The notes beneath the pieces are model-generated. The model saw nothing but the letters and a program-made list of their open reading frames with translations. It was not told where the DNA came from and ran no database searches. A DNA stretch of 64,000 nt from Lingula anatina (lineage: Eukaryota > Brachiopoda > Lingulata > Lingulida > Lingulidae), in contig NW_019775685.1 of NCBI RefSeq assembly GCF_001039355.2, positions 179,480-243,479 of the forward strand. Direction: 5' to 3'. Position numbers and translations under genes: made by a program. Below are positions 22,323 to 36,757 of the stretch, piece after piece (position 1 is the first letter of the stretch; each line of letters opens with the position of its first letter).

Positions 22323-24919
22323 GTTTTCTACTATATTGTCATTGAATGTACATGGTAGTTCATTAGCACGTTTGTGGACATTGTGGAGGCATACTCTCAA
22401 AATTTTATTTAAAATGGAAAAAAATCAAACGGTCGCCAAATAATGAATTTGCCAGACTGGCCACGTGAGCAAAATATGCACGCAGATGTGTATTTTAATG
22501 GAGAGAAACATATTTATAACTTGATTTCTACGTACAACGTGCATGGTGTCGCATCATGTGTTTGTTTTAGTTTTAATTAAAAAATCGGCTGTTATCTTCC
22601 GTCTTAAGTACATTTTTTATTTATATTGCTTCAAAATAAATTCAGTTAATCGCGAATGCTAAGAGCGTTTGATGAACTATATTCTCCCGAAAAATAAAAG
22701 AGACGTGCCTAAATTTTCTGAGGTCACCACAGTAAGTAGCAGACGGTATGAAGAACTTCAGGCTTAGCTTAGTCTTGTTTTTGGACGGGAAAGTAGAGGC
22801 TAGTTGTCTTTTCAATTATTTGTGATGTGCAGCTTAGTCGGCTAACATTATTACATGTAGTAGGCTTACGTAAGATCACAGTCCCCATTTACCTTTGGTG
22901 GAAGCCATAGCGTGATTGATTATATATTTGCTGCTTATGCTCGTGCCTGGCCGGAGTCGGCATTTTTTTTTTTTTTTGCACAAATCAACCAAATGTTTCG
23001 CTAAAGGTGTTTAAGTAAACTTATTAAATTGGTTAAAGAGCCTGCAAATTATGGCGCATTAAAGTTACTCCACCAAAGATTAAAATATTTTGTTACTGAT
23101 CTAGACAACCTTTCCTTTGTTCTTCTTTCAGTCTTAACGAGGACTGTCATGCAAGGGGGGATCAGATGTGGCCGTTGCACCGTCCTGTTGTGGTCAGTTG
23201 TGGTCAGTTTGGTGTGACCACTGCCGATAGCTATGCGCTTCGTTCACATTCCACTCTGCATTTGCTGCTCTGCGAATGTGTCTTAGTTAAATTTCGATCT
23301 AGATATTTTACCAATACACATGGGGATTTGCCGTTTTAACTTATCTATAAATTGTTAGAAAACAGTAGTACAACAAGCGGTCGTTTTTATGGCATAGTCT
23401 TTTTATAAGGTATTGCAAAGCGCCTTTTTCTTATTGCCTGATAAGGGTGGGATCTGTTTAGGTCACTGAATTGTGAAATGGAAGCGTGAATGTTATGTCA
23501 GTCCCTTTTTTTGCAAATACTGAGTTTGTGCAAAGTTGGTGAAAACGTGAGGGAGAGAATAGAATTTCCACCACATCAAAAAGACTTAGAACGGTAAAGA
23601 TGCACATGAACCGCCCCTTAGATAATCTTTTGCCGGTGTCAGAGTTGTCTGCAGAGGAACGCAGTGAGCCGATTTAAACCCAGCCACGCAGACACCTAAT
23701 CATCGTACAAATCACAGGCGTGTCTACGAGTATATCACCATTAACATAATTTAGCCGACAAATTAATGGTTATCTTTGCCATTTTGGTATTCTCCATAAT
23801 AGTAGGGCCAGAATACAAGTCAATTGTGACAAGATAGATTTGGCTCTTTTACATGATACATGAGAAACTAATCTCTCTCTCTTTCTCTCTCTCTCTCTCA
23901 CACGCTCGCGCTCGCGCGCTCACAAACAAAGTCAAAACAAAGAAGAACACGTGTGTGCTTTTGGAATAGAACGGAATAAAGCTACGTGTGCGCGTGTTGT
24001 TTACAAATAGGACGGCAAATATCTAACCCATATATTGTCGTTAACTATTAAATGCTCCTCAGCCAAATTAAAATTCTTCTGAACATAACCCTGACAACAC
24101 ACGATTCTTAATACCCCCCACGCACGTGAAAGTTACAATTAAATTTGTGTTCACGTTTCTTGCACGTGATCATTCAACATGAATTTCTGCCTATCCTTGT
24201 GTTTTGCACACGTTTGTCTGACCAGCGCTACTTTTACCTTCAATAAACGCACAAAAAAAAAAAAAAAAAGAATCGTACACAAAGTGTAAGGCACAAAACA
24301 ACTTCAGTTTTTATATACAAGTAGATACATATTTATTCCTGAAAGATAGTAAATTGAATGATAATGGTTTAGATGACGATATATAGATATATAAATGCAA
24401 AACGACAGTTGGCTTGAACTTGTGATTTAGCACAGCTTCACTCGCGACACACAAATGCCAAGCATGTAGGCAGGACGTGTGATATATGACAAAGGCAGCA
24501 AGGTATGTGCATTTCTAGCCAAATAAGGCTGGATCCGTTTTACCAAATGCCAACCAAAATGCGCTCATTGTCTCGAATACGTTAATTCTACTGCTACTAA
24601 AAAGTCATGATCACTATATACATGTCTGCATTTAACAGACGTAATTATTCAACCGTTAACTTCTGAACTTTCAGATATGTATGCCCATTTGTCTCGGTCC
24701 CATTGTGTAGAATGACAGACATTAAATATTTTTCGTTCTCAGTTCTCGAAAACGTTACTTTTTCATTTAATGTTCAAATGTGTGAAGAGGCATAAGGCCC
24801 GGCGCTAGGACGGCCACAAGTGGGAATGCAAATTCAAGTTGAAAATATTCCAACTCTTGTTACTTGTTCCAGAGCAACAAAATCTCCATTCCGAGACATT
24901 CTTTGTGTTTCCCGGGCCA
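22323..24919. other. Intergenic, no gene recognised
   Basis: Contains a poly-T run at about 22963, a CT-rich tract at about 23872-23905 and an A-run at about 24253. No frame on either strand shows domain content or supported splice borders. Confidence 0.55.
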
Positions 24920-24925
24920 TTTATT
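24920..24925 (-). promoter_or_regulatory. Polyadenylation signal for gene A
   Basis: AATAAA on the minus strand about 95 bp downstream of the stop codon of gene A. Confidence 0.4.
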
Positions 24926-25020
24926 CACATTCTCCGGCTGTTTTCGGCACTTTCCGGAGGTCGGTAGGCCTACTCTCTCAGCTGTGAACTACTTGCTCAG
25001 TCCTTCCCTATATTAGCTGC

Positions 25021-28000
25021 TCATTCTGGGAGAGTGATTGCCGAAGTGAACTGCTTGTTCTCAGTCTGGGGCTCCGTCAGATCGAGGGTGCTGGCAACAC
25101 TGACGCAGTCTTCGCTGAACACAAACATGTCATGTGGGCCGCTGTCACGTGGCTTCCTTTGTCTTTGTCTTTTCGGTTTCCTCACTTCTTCACGTGGCAT
25201 GGTTGCGAGACCACTCTCAAACACAGGCGAGAACATTGGAGAATTTCCGCGACTTGGGCCGTTGGGGTATCTCTCCGGGTTATGGACGTTCCTCTGGAGA
25301 CTCTGCGTGGCTCTGTAATACCCGGCATCGTATCCGTTGTAGTGAGGTTGGGGGTTTCTTCTATCCATGTAACGGGGTCCCCTTCCGCCGGGACGGCTAG
25401 AGGCCATTGAGCACACAGATCGGGTGTCGTCGTATCTTGGACGGAATCCCCTGGGGGTGGTTCTCATCTCCAAGCTGTCCACGGACGCGGCCTCATCAGA
25501 AGTGTTAGTGTAATCGTCGTACAGGACGTCAGTACTGCGGCTGAGAGCGTTCCTGTGAAGGATGTACCGTGGCTCCTCACGTGAGATGGAGGGGAGGGGA
25601 CCGGTGCGATGACCTCTGTACGGGGCCATGTCCCTGTGTAAGGTGCTGGGTGTCATCGTGATCTGAAAGTGAAACAGAAACGAAACTGAAACATACTGTG
25701 TCGGTACATAGACGGCAGAGAAAACAGTTAACATTACACATATATGACTAAGTAAAACATTTTCGTTGATATACGCTTACTTTTCATGTGATACAAAGAT
25801 GTAAACGCGAGGTAATTATTTCTTGTAAGAATTCAAAACATTGAATATGACAAACAGAATATATCACAAAACTGCACAATAATAAAATCTCTTTCTTAGA
25901 AAGAATCTTACACGTCTTTCTTAAAAATAACCCAAATATGAATCTCCCACCGCACGAAAAAATATCTTGCTATTGACCTATTGACTACAACTTACCACGC
26001 TGCGATCGTCCATCTCCAGATAAGGTCCTTTATACCCATGGCCAGAGCGTCCAAGAGTGGATTCATATTGATACTTCTGTGCCTTGACTTCTCTTTGCCT
26101 GTGGATTAAAAAAAGATAAACCATAAATATAATCGTCAGATGTCCTCTTTTAGTGACAATATTTCCAAATAAATCTGTTATCAAGAATCCAAGTATGTTT
26201 GCCAAGTATATATATATATATGTTTCATTAAATGCAGCCACTGAAGTGTCATTCACATAAACTGCATTCATAAATTATAAGTCGATTATTAAAAACGGTA
26301 TACCCCCCTCCACTTTAACGTGAATATAGCCATCAAATGGTAAAGGGGCTTATTTTCAAAATTTTCAATTTCCCAACTTCAGTGAAGTCGAAAGTAACAA
26401 GAGATGGCGCTAAGACCGAAACACGAATTAAAAACGCGTTAACTAGCCTCGGTAAACAGCGTTTTAATTAAAGAAGTTTTAGTGTAGTATCAGAAGTGGG
26501 ATCAAAACCTCAGAGATATGCCCTATATGTTTTTCACCGTGCTAAAGTTGTTTATTCTTTCAAGTTTATAAGTCTATCGTATGTGCAATTAAAACCTTCC
26601 TCTTGATACTTACAATCTATTTCTCTTCCTTTTGTGCACCAGGACAATGACAAGAATGATAAAACTGGCCACCAAGATAAGCCCACCAGCTAAAGCTCCA
26701 CCTATGAGTATGTAGAGATGTCTGTCATCTTCTGCCTCTTTAGACTCCTTCTCATTGGTTGGAGTGGGGTTTGTGCTCTTCTCGAAGTGAGGAGTCTGAG
26801 GAGGGATATCGTTGCTTAAGTCCTCATTTACAGACGACTCGGTAGTTTCTTGAGTTACAGTAAATATGGTCGTTCTGGTCGTAGTTGTGGTTGGCTTGGT
26901 CGTGGTTGTTGTTGGCGTTGTAGTTGTAGTTGGTGTTGTGGTTGTTGTTGGCGTCGTTGTGGTCGTTGTTGGCTTGGTGGTTGTCGTCGGTGTGGTTGTT
27001 GTCGTTGGGGTTGTTGTCGTTGTTGTGGTTGGAGTAGTAGTTGTGGTTGTTGATGTCGTTGTCGTTGTAGGTGTCGTAGTTGTAGTTGTAGAAGTTGTGG
27101 ATTGCGTCGTAGTTGTTGATGATGAGGTTATCCACCAGGTGGGGGAAATGTCGCACACGAAGCCACATTCCTGTGAGGCGGAGGAGAAGAAAGTCCCACT
27201 GGGGCACCGCCTCTCGACCCACCTCCCGAAATTACACTCAAAGTATATGGAACAGCTAACTGTATCAGGACATTTGAGGCCCTGGTCGCGAATGTCTAAA
27301 CACAGTCCACAGGTACCTGAAGAAAAAAACAAGCAAAAATTATAGCCTAAAGTAGACAGAACGCAGAAGCATGTCTCAATGAAAATGTCAAACTACACAT
27401 TCAATCTCCAGATGCCAAAGAAAGAGTTTGAAAACGTAGCATTGTATTATTTTGACTGAGAATCTCGGGAAATTCATTTTCTACATCAGCCCCAAAACAC
27501 CACATATTTTTCATGATAAAGGTAGGCCCTATGTGGTCGGTAAAAGAATGTCACCCATTAATATCCCAACGGTAAATTAAGGTTAAAACAAAAAAAAAAA
27601 AAAAATGAACGGCTTGTGAGATCTTGTAACCAAGTCATAAATCCTGGGTGATATATCTATAACAGTGGGCAAACGGGCACCGAAAACCACAGCTGGCTGG
27701 CGCGATATTCTGTTCCGTGACGAAGATGAAGTGAGGGGAACATGAACAGATAAAACAATGAAGGAAAATTATATACATCTCGTGTGTTTAAAACATAATT
27801 TATATTATGTTAAATTATATGGCGATTTGGTGTTGCATAACGAAACAGCCTGTAAATAAATCACAAATTGGAATGTTTTAGATTTTGGAAAACAAACAAT
27901 TGGCCGGGATTTCTTGTCATGTGCAAAATCTTGTCTCACCTTCCCTACCGCAAGTTATGTAAAAGAGTTTTACAAAAATGGGCACGGGTAAGAAATTTTT

Positions 28001-29517
28001 CCTGAACAGGCGTTACTAATATATAAAAAATTGTGTGGATGCAAAAAAGTACATAAACAAGAAGATAACAGTTACCATCTTGTACCGAGCTAGACGGTTG
28101 GCTGCCTACACTTAATCACTACATTTTACCCAACTCATTGTTAAGCCAAAAAAATCCGCATGAGGCTTCCCAAAGACATAAAAAATTATACAAGAAAAAA
28201 CTCAGTGAAGATCGACATGGAGGCATTTTTTCTTTCATTTATTTAACAATGGACCTCTATTGTTTTCAATAGAAAACATTTGCTGCATCACTACATGGGA
28301 TTCCCACATGCAATCCCTTTAACATTCTTCGAATTTTAACTTGAGATAACAGGCAAGAAAATAAGGGATGAGAACCCTGATGACTGTGTAATTTATGGCC
28401 AGAAAAATAATTTCATATTCACCATAGATGGCTATCATAACGCGCACTCTTCCGACTCAGAGGAAGGAAAAACAGGAAAACGTCATTCCATCCCTATCGA
28501 AAAACATCATTGATATATTATGAAAGGTAAAGCACCTGAAACACTGTTGGAACGTGTCGGTCTTGCCCGCGTCTTTGTTTAAGGCAGTAGCCAAATTATG
28601 CGATAAAATCTTCCCAAGCAAAGGCTTATTCACAAAGATCTTGTGAAATACAATCATTTGATGTGTTAATGTAATTATCTAACATCATGCGACACAGATC
28701 TTTGTGAAGAGGGTGAGTCAGGCGCTCCCATTATCGTCATTAGAAAGGTAATTACAGTGTGACTTTATGTAATATACCAAATGTTTCCGCTCTTAAACAA
28801 TGCCGCACTGAATTTGTTACTTTAAATCATATCTCACGGGCATCGCTGAATTTCTTGTTCTTAGTTACTAATTACATATTGGACCCAACCCCATAAAGAG
28901 TTGAAAATGGCTTCTTGTTGTACTTGATATATGACCTGTCGGTTGCTGCGTGCACTTTTATGAAGAATTCTATTGTCTACTTATTTTTCACATTAAATCG
29001 AATGAAAGTTATGCGAGCATGTAGACCCATAGATGCAGAACCAACGATTACGAAACAATCATATTAAGCGCTTTACGAAATCTTAAGACCACTTTAATGT
29101 ATCCTTGAGTCCATTATACAAAGCTGGGTCCATATTTAGGTATAAAATAATTAATGGCATAAGTAAATTATCAGTTTTAGTAATTGGCTTAAGTATACAT
29201 CTATACACATTATTCAGAGGCGGATCGAGAGATATTTTCTGAGAGTCTTCTATCATCCATTTTTGACCGTCCCCAACAGAAAAAAAAATAGATGACCGTC
29301 AAAGTAAACTAGAGGATATATGACTTTTTTTCGGAAGTCTCAAAAGAATGCTTCCATCCATGCCACCCCTGTAATATTTTCAATAAATATGTAATATGCT
29401 TTAAGTCGTCGTAATATATACTGCGAACTTACCGTCACGTATTGCTTTCACCACACCACTCAAGGCAAACAAAGTTAGAAACACTATATTCCTGAGCAAT
29501 CTTAGATTTCCTTCCAT
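25021..29517 (-). CDS. Gene A: chitin-binding, mucin-like single-pass membrane protein
   Basis: Four exons (minus strand): 29433-29517, 26614-27316, 25996-26098 and 25021-25662. They join in frame to 510 residues with intron phases 1, 2 and 0. Exon 1 gives a signal peptide (LRNIVFLTLFALSGVVKA). Residues 31-83 are a peritrophin-type CBM14 domain with the spacing C-x5-C-x5-C-x9-C-x12-C. Residues about 93-181 are almost pure Thr with Pro, a likely O-glycosylated stalk. The transmembrane helix is about 229-255, followed by HKRKR. The 250-residue tail is Arg, Ser and Tyr rich, carries RTGPLP, and has no known domain. Gene B has the same layout. Expected role is binding of chitin or a similar glycan at the cell surface; signalling through the tail is speculation. 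Confidence 0.83.
26870..27120 (-). repeat. Coding Thr/Pro low-complexity repeat in gene A
   Basis: Imperfect ACN-rich array encoding runs of Thr broken by single Pro, Lys or Ser. Frames read on the other strand here give meaningless poly-Val and similar products. Confidence 0.9.
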
Positions 29518-32500
29518 CTTGATTTCCTTGGGAATCTCGTCGTCTCCTTTTGTGGGATGACTAAGTCACTTTACCGAGACAACTGACGAGAAAATGAGAA
29601 CAAAATAGTCCAGAAAAAAATCACAGTCCAATTTGCAATAATACAAGTATCAGTTCACGTCCTATTGATTCCTTTGTGTTCGTCTTAATATGAGGTAGAT
29701 AAAGTATGAACTAGCAAGAAAAACTCGAAAGCGTTCTTCTCTTCTTCGGTGTTCGCCCAGATCGCCGGCGATAGGACTTCTAATGACAGTCCCCAACGTC
29801 TCACACTAATATTCTTCGGGTCCCACAGGTACCAGGGTATTTTTAACTGATGACTCATTGTGCTGTTTCATTGGAGGGGAGAGAACGAGAAAGAGAGAGA
29901 GGGGGTCGACTTCGCGTGCTTCCTGCTGTTACCTGTTTATCTTGCATATCTCATGTTAAACACTCCTATCTCTAGAGGCGCATCTCACGGGGCTCAGACA
30001 CATTGTTTTTGAAGGGATCTTAATGAAACCGATTTCTCTTTAAACACCCCTGGTTGCTTTCAAAACGGTGGATTCACCGCATATAGTTAACGAAAAAACT
30101 ATAAATGATTGTATTGGGGTGATTGGGCTATATTTCTCATATATTTGCTATCAGATGAGATCACTTGAAACGTACATGATTTGAATCGATGCAAAGGCAA
30201 ACTCGTTACACGAGTGTGAACATGCCCTCCCCCCTCCCCTTCCCCGCCTCAACCAACCGTGAAACATCGTGCTGCGCATGACATACCCAGGATTTAAGAC
30301 ACCATGACTAAGTTGTGCAAACAATTATTGCTGCCGACACCTGTATCAGCTCCATTCATCAGAAGTGGTTTTTAAATATAACAGGGATGCCAGCACCTGT
30401 TTTGAGATTGATATCGGACGGGATGTTGTTTGTATATATTGATGTAACTGTACAAATTCTAATGTGTCTCCGTGGCAGACATCAGGGACTAGTTTTTTGC
30501 TGAGTCATGCTTGCTCTGTACAGGGCAACCGACTGCTGTTCGGCGCTGACCTTTTCCATTAATGTTTTGATTTATTTTTTGTTTACATATCTTCATTTTA
30601 ATTTATTTTTTCTATGTACTTGTTTATTTCTATCTACCTTTTTGTTGTTGTTTTGCTTACATCAGAAAACTGAATTTTTCATGTAAGCAAATTCTTGAAT
30701 TTTCTGAAGAATTCAACAAACAAAAATCAATCGAGGAAGTTGTCTTATAAATATAACAGTCAATTGGACAAGATGGCTTTCGTTTATTCCTGTTTCCATT
30801 TCTTTTATATACATGTAGCTCTAAAATACCATATGGATTTACTAAGGATTCGCCATTTGAGAAAAGGTTTATTTCTATGAATCTATAACAATTACAAAGA
30901 GCTAAGTTTTTTTTTTTTTTTTAAAGAACGAAAGTCAAATGCTCAGTGTTGGCCGGTAAACGCTGCCGAGAATATTGCGGTGGGTGCCGCGGTCGTGGCC
31001 AGGTAATTCCGCGTGAAGGGTGTTTCATTGCTCCGTGTTGACGGTCTCTTAACTTATAGATGAATCGGACGATAAAAGTACAGTTTTTGACGGCTGCATG
31101 TCTTCAAAAGTGACCACATTTGATTTTATTGCTGACCAATAGTAACAGTAAACCGCGTCCGTGGAGATAATCTTAGTCAGTCCATGATACGTTATATGAG
31201 TTTTGAGGACGTATGACTAAATATTAAATTGAAAAAAAAAGCCCTAGTAATATAAAAATGACTTTCCCTTCTTGAACATTAAACTAGAAGAACATGTTCA
31301 CTAATTGAACTTTATGACATGGTTTTAACAATGATATTTCCTGATAGATCAAATGGACACGTGAGCGAAGAATGGTACGGTATGAAAGCTACGGTTTTAA
31401 TGAATTTGTTGTTTATAAAACCTCCAATATCTGTTCAGATCATGGCCTTTACTTTTTTCCTTTCTGTATTTCGACCACAGGAACTGTCATATTGTTGATA
31501 AATGAACAAATTCATAAAAAACAAGAAGTAAAAAGTGTAGTTTTGTCAAGACGTCATCAAAATCCGTAACAGTCATTCTTTACTACTGTTTAAAAAACAA
31601 ATAGACTGGTCTATTCATAGCTGTACCGGGTTCAGGTAAGGCTACATAAAAGGCAACGTAAAAAATGCAAGGCACATCCAAATATGGTCTGGCATATCAG
31701 ATACCAGACGGAGAGGTCACGGACGGCATATATTATAGCTGAGTATACGAACTCTGCCCCGACATCGCACGAGGTATGACGTCAGCAGACTTAGTATCCA
31801 GGCCTCAACGACACGCGGCTGTGACGAGGTTAAATGCTGTGAATTGGTTACCGACGAATTTCTAATGTTTGATTTTATAAGGGAAAAATAATAACAGCTG
31901 TGTGTCCATAATATCCTTGTTCCAACCCTTATCCTGTATAGCTTTCATTGCTTGCAGGGAAGTGTTAGCACTATTGGTTTCTTTGCATCTGTGCAAACGC
32001 TGGCGCCTACCGGTGTATTCTTTAGGCCTGTAACAATATTGTAGCACTAAGCTTGGAAGGGGGCGGACAAAATCGTCTTTTTGGCTGGGTATGTTCTACT
32101 CTAAGTACAATTTTGACCTAGGTTCTGTGCCAACTCTCAACTAAAGTCAATAAAAGCGAATGAGAGGTCCACTTTTTCATAAAAAAGACAACCCTTTGAG
32201 AGTGTCTGTACATGTAGATTTGTATTACATGTTGTACAAGGACAGGTCGCAGATACTGGCCCATTTTCGTTTTGCTACATGTGCTAGTGCATGTTGGTTT
32301 TCATAACAGCTCACCGTGCATTGTTGCTTTGGTCACTTACACATATACTTGGTGTGTAGATTTGCATTGCTAAATATGCTGAAAACATTAATGTCCATCT
32401 CAAACCCTCTATTTTTGCAGACAACATTAAAGATTTGATTATGGGAAATGAGACATTATAGCATTTGAGATTTCCGTTCGTTACAGTCTGTATATCAAAA

Positions 32501-33259
32501 ATAAAATTTAGTTGGAGAAAAAGCTGCTTTAATTCAAGATATACACTCATAAGTTTGCTAATCTGACCCATGAATTACCTGCATACTTTAATTCTTACTC
32601 GATGCATTCTGATTTTTATTGATCACCCTGTTCATCTTCACCACGCACCAAGTCCAGGAATGGTGCTACATGTACATGCATTCAAATAACCATGGTCATT
32701 AGATATTTATTATCCATCTGTTTTTTTATATATACGTATGTATCACCAGTACACGTAGAACATAAATGCAAGCAAATTTACTTATGCTTCGCTGTGAAAT
32801 ACCGTAATTCCTCGATCTAGTCTAAGTATTTTGATTACCATGCGTGCAAACAACTGCATAGATTTGTATTAATCATGCACCGCAGGTCTTAGAAAACAAA
32901 ATGCATTTTCATTTGTCTCTGTCTTACTTGCCCATGTTTTTACTTGTAACACTTTCTTAGCCATCGGTGATTCGATTGCTTTACATGGAGTCTACGTGAA
33001 GAGACTTCTATTGGGGATTAGAGATTTTGGCTATGGTAGGACCTACATGTACATGTATATACATTGACCTTTTCCGTTTGCGTCCTGTCGATAATTTATT
33101 CTAGAAAATTATTCATATGAGGCAAAGAGTCTTATCTTTATCAGATTATTGTCCTCGATATGGGGAAAATACCAAATGTGACACACTAGACGTTTAATAT
33201 GTTTTTTATTGATCTTATTACATTGCATATTTTTTATCTATTTATTTATATGTGCCCGT

Positions 33260-33261
33260 AT

Positions 33262-33304
<43 letters not shown>

Positions 33305-33307
33305 TTT
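33260..33307. repeat. (TTTA)n microsatellite
   Basis: Near-pure tetranucleotide run; shorter related runs occur at about 34412-34438 and 42734-42778 (as AAAT). Confidence 0.95.
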
Positions 33308-35007
33308 GTTTTTTCGTTCATTCTTTCGTTCATTCTAGATATGATCTTATTACGAACTGCCCAGAATTCAATTGCACAGATCAAAGAGCCAAATGATCCT
33401 ACAAAAACAATTGATATCAGCCCTCTCCGCAATGAAACGATGGTCAAATGATACGCATACACAGGAACCCTGTATTGCAATGTTCACAGAAAGCGACTAA
33501 ATTGCTGGCCATTTAGCTTCTTATCTTTCCACTTCAATCGGCAATTTGTGAGAAAATCGGATCTAGATTCACAGGAACCGGACAGGCCTGCTGTACATAA
33601 AACAAAAATCATTGTCCATAATGAATTCCAAAGATTTTAATCGTAAATGCCTCTGGTTTACCTGCGTCACTTCGGTCCGTGTAAGGTGTGGCTATGTGTT
33701 GTGGCACGAACAAAGCCTGCATTGGCATCTTCACGACAGATGCGGATCTAGATGGAAGATGTTCCGGGGTCAGCCTGCGACTGAGAGAACGACCGTTTTT
33801 GATCAGCGCAAAGATTTTAGGGACGAAAATGTCACAGATCAGACCACATATGTCTCCGTTTGTTACTGTTGTCTTCATTTTATTTCCAGTTCCTTATTTC
33901 GAAACGCGGAGGGGAAATATTTTTATTTAATTCATATCAGCAGTCAATGTCTCAGTAACAGCACCCCCCTCTCCTCTTTGATTTCACCTCTGTACTTTGA
34001 CCACGTACCTGTCTCGTGCAGTAAGACACAGGTGTGTCCTGTAAAGAGCACCAAGGTCGTTTATTATTTATCAGTGGGGCAATACTTGTATGCAAAATAT
34101 TTATGTGTTTATTTTTATGTCTCTTGATTAAGTACTTTTTTGTCTTATTTGACACTGATTAAGATTGTCGTTTTTTTTTTGAGGATGGTTCTGATATCAG
34201 AGTATGTACAAGCATGAACTACATGTATAAGTGTGTATGTGTGTTTGTGTGTGTATATATGTAAAATCCCTTCGATTATTATTCATGACATATAGGCCTA
34301 CTGTATATATATTTTTGGTGTGTAAGGTCGCCGGTCACTATTTAAAGAGCAAGGGCTGCTAGGACGGCTTGTCTACTTTATTTTGTTTATTGGTAAAATA
34401 AATTCATAAAAATTATTTATTTATTTATTTATTTATTATCTGGTTAATTCATTCACACTGTATTTATTTATTTATCTATCTATTTGTTTATTTATTTGGT
34501 ATTTTTTACTGTTTATTTAAATTAATTTGTTTACATGATATATTAGTAGTTACCACTCTAGGCCTGTCCACTTGCCCTTTACCCGAGCGCTCTTTGATTA
34601 ATCACTTTAATACTTTATTTGTTTATGTACATTACAAAGGATAGTCCCTTTGGTCACTCATTCTTTATGATGATGGTCGCTATGATGGTTTTTATGCACG
34701 GACTGTTTGCTTATTTCTATCTTGATGAATGATCTTTACCACACTCTATTCATTTGTTTTTGTGTTCAGTTTTGTCTGTTTACACGGTAGTGACAGTTGT
34801 GTAGTTGATCTTTTATAGAACTGTTGTAACCATTTGGTATTATCTACTGTACAAATATATGATCCTTAATTAGACAGTTACTTAGTTCTGATAGACGTTT
34901 TTTCCTTTGTGAGGATGGTGATATTTATTTTGTAATTTTTATAAAAGAAATCAGTTTTGTTTTGCCAGAAAATTTTAGAAGTATGACTAATCAAACAGTA
35001 AATGTTG

Positions 35008-35008
<1 letters not shown>

Positions 35009-35080
<72 letters not shown>

Positions 35081-35100
35081 AGAGAGAGAGAATCCAAGGA
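35009..35100. repeat. (TG)n(AG)n compound microsatellite
   Basis: TG run of about 42 bp, then AG, a run of G and AG again. Confidence 0.95.
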
Positions 35101-35579
35101 ATTCTGTTGATTCCAAACACCGCATGAAATTCGCATTAAACAGTTCACTTCATGAGGGCAAATGTCAAATAATAACAATGCCAAATGCACATTATCTGCA
35201 TCTAAGTCAACCAAAACCAAAATATGATTTCTGTTAAACACTGACCCTCCCATTTAATGGGATAATTTCTGGTTGGGATACTTTGCATTTCTTATCACAC
35301 TAATATCGGTTTGATTGCCGAGCCCGAGGAAATTACTCCCATTTTTCTGTTGGCATATTTAGGGTGACGGGTACCTTGGGTCAAAATTGTCCCGAGATTC
35401 ACCTTTATGTGACGTCATCGTCTCTAGAGCCTCAATATGGAATAGCTCTACGGAATCCAGTGTAAGCGAAAACAATGCCACATTTTCGTGATGTCAACTG
35501 TTAGGGTTACGTGTGACCTAGCTTTGAACAAGAAACAGCTGTTCAAAAACTACTGTTTAGCAGGCACATTAATTTGTCC

Positions 35580-36757
35580 TACACTGTAAAAACAGTGTTT
35601 AGCTCCTAAACACATTTCTAAGCGCCTGTTTTGTCTCACTTTTTCCACGCGTTTAGCTCCTAACATGCTTAGCTTCTTAACATGTTACACGCTTGTGTTT
35701 AGCAGTATGACGCGTTTGACGGCTTATAAATGTAGGGTGTATTTGTTTAACTTTTAGGTGCTAAGGGTTTCAACTGTTTTAGTCGCACACACGCGCACGC
35801 ACACACACACGAACTCACGGTCATCTTTAACTGCTATAGATATATCTTTCTATAACAGGGCACCGTGAACTGTCAACATCGTTGACTTTCCACTATTACC
35901 TTTACAGCTGTACTTATTCATCCTTGTGTTAGCTGACCTTGCGAGGAAGTTTATTAGAATGTATTTCTGAAAAGCAGTTTAGGAAAATTCACTAGTTCTC
36001 TAAAGGCACTAAACAACTATCATTTTTACTTTAAAACACATTTCTCCATATTTTGATAAAATGCGTTACGGTATTGATATCTATTATTTTTTTCCGGAAG
36101 TAATGAACAATATAACATCAGGATGATGGTGGGGTATTCATTATAATACTTTACTTAAGCTTTCATCACATGCTGGTCATTTCGGTACCGATAGCCCGAA
36201 TATTTGCACCGCTCTAGTCGCCGAAACTAATCACATAGCTAAAAGTGCGACACTTCTAAGAATGTTTAACATTTTTTATTTCTTCTGAAAGAAGCTTGAA
36301 AAGCTAAACTTGTTGTTCAGCTACCCACTACCAGGGACACAGATTGATTTTTCACAGATATGTCTCTAGATAAATAGATAGTCAATTTGGTCTAATGTCG
36401 CCTCAGCAAAAAATGTCCCCAAGAACTGCGGCCTTGATAGAGGGTATTGTTCAGCAGCTCCACGCGTTTAGGAATTCCACACCTATAGCAGCTCCATATG
36501 TTTAGCGGCCTCACGCGCTTAGCAGGGGAAGTGCTTAGCCAATGTGCTGAGCTTGTGATAGACTTATTACAGATCCATATACCGGTGAAGCTAAGCACAT
36601 AGCTAAACGTGTAACACTGCCAACGTGTCTACCATTTTCTTCTGTGAAACGCTTGAAAAGCTATACGTGCTTAGCTTTTACACATATTTCTAAATGCGTA
36701 TAGGTGCTTAACGTATGTTGTATGTATTTAAATGCTAAGCACTGTTTTTACAGTGTA
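35580..36757. mobile_element. ~1.18-kb non-autonomous DNA transposon with TA duplication
   Basis: The left end TA-CACTGTAAAAACAGTG and right end CACTGTTTTTACAGTG-TA are inverted repeats flanked by TA. Each 16-bp end is itself a hairpin (CACTGT, AAAA, ACAGTG). The element is crowded with GCTTAGC or TTTAGC boxes in both orientations. A ~90-bp block (cacatagctaaa to cttgaaaagcta) is present twice, near 36233 and 36597. A partial MITE of the 21984 family (36318-36395) lies within it. No coding capacity. TA duplication suggests a Tc1/mariner-like mechanism. Confidence 0.65.

Larger units (their letters stand above)
29518..35579. other. Intergenic, no gene recognised
   Basis: Just upstream of gene A are a TGACTCA (AP-1-like) site at 29851-29857 and, on the minus strand, TTAAAAATA at 29839-29847, a possible weak TATA box; both are unproven. 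Further on are TTTA arrays (33260-33307, 34412-34438) and a TG/AG tract (35009-35100). A frame around 33609-33930 is open on both strands, but I recognise no family and see no splice support. Confidence 0.5.

Noticed and set aside
26866-27345. Long plus-strand frame of almost pure Val/Gly
   Set aside because: It is the antisense of the Thr-rich array of gene A.
33609-33930. Overlapping open frames on both strands
   Set aside because: Plausible amino-acid content but no recognisable family, no signal peptide and no supported splice sites.
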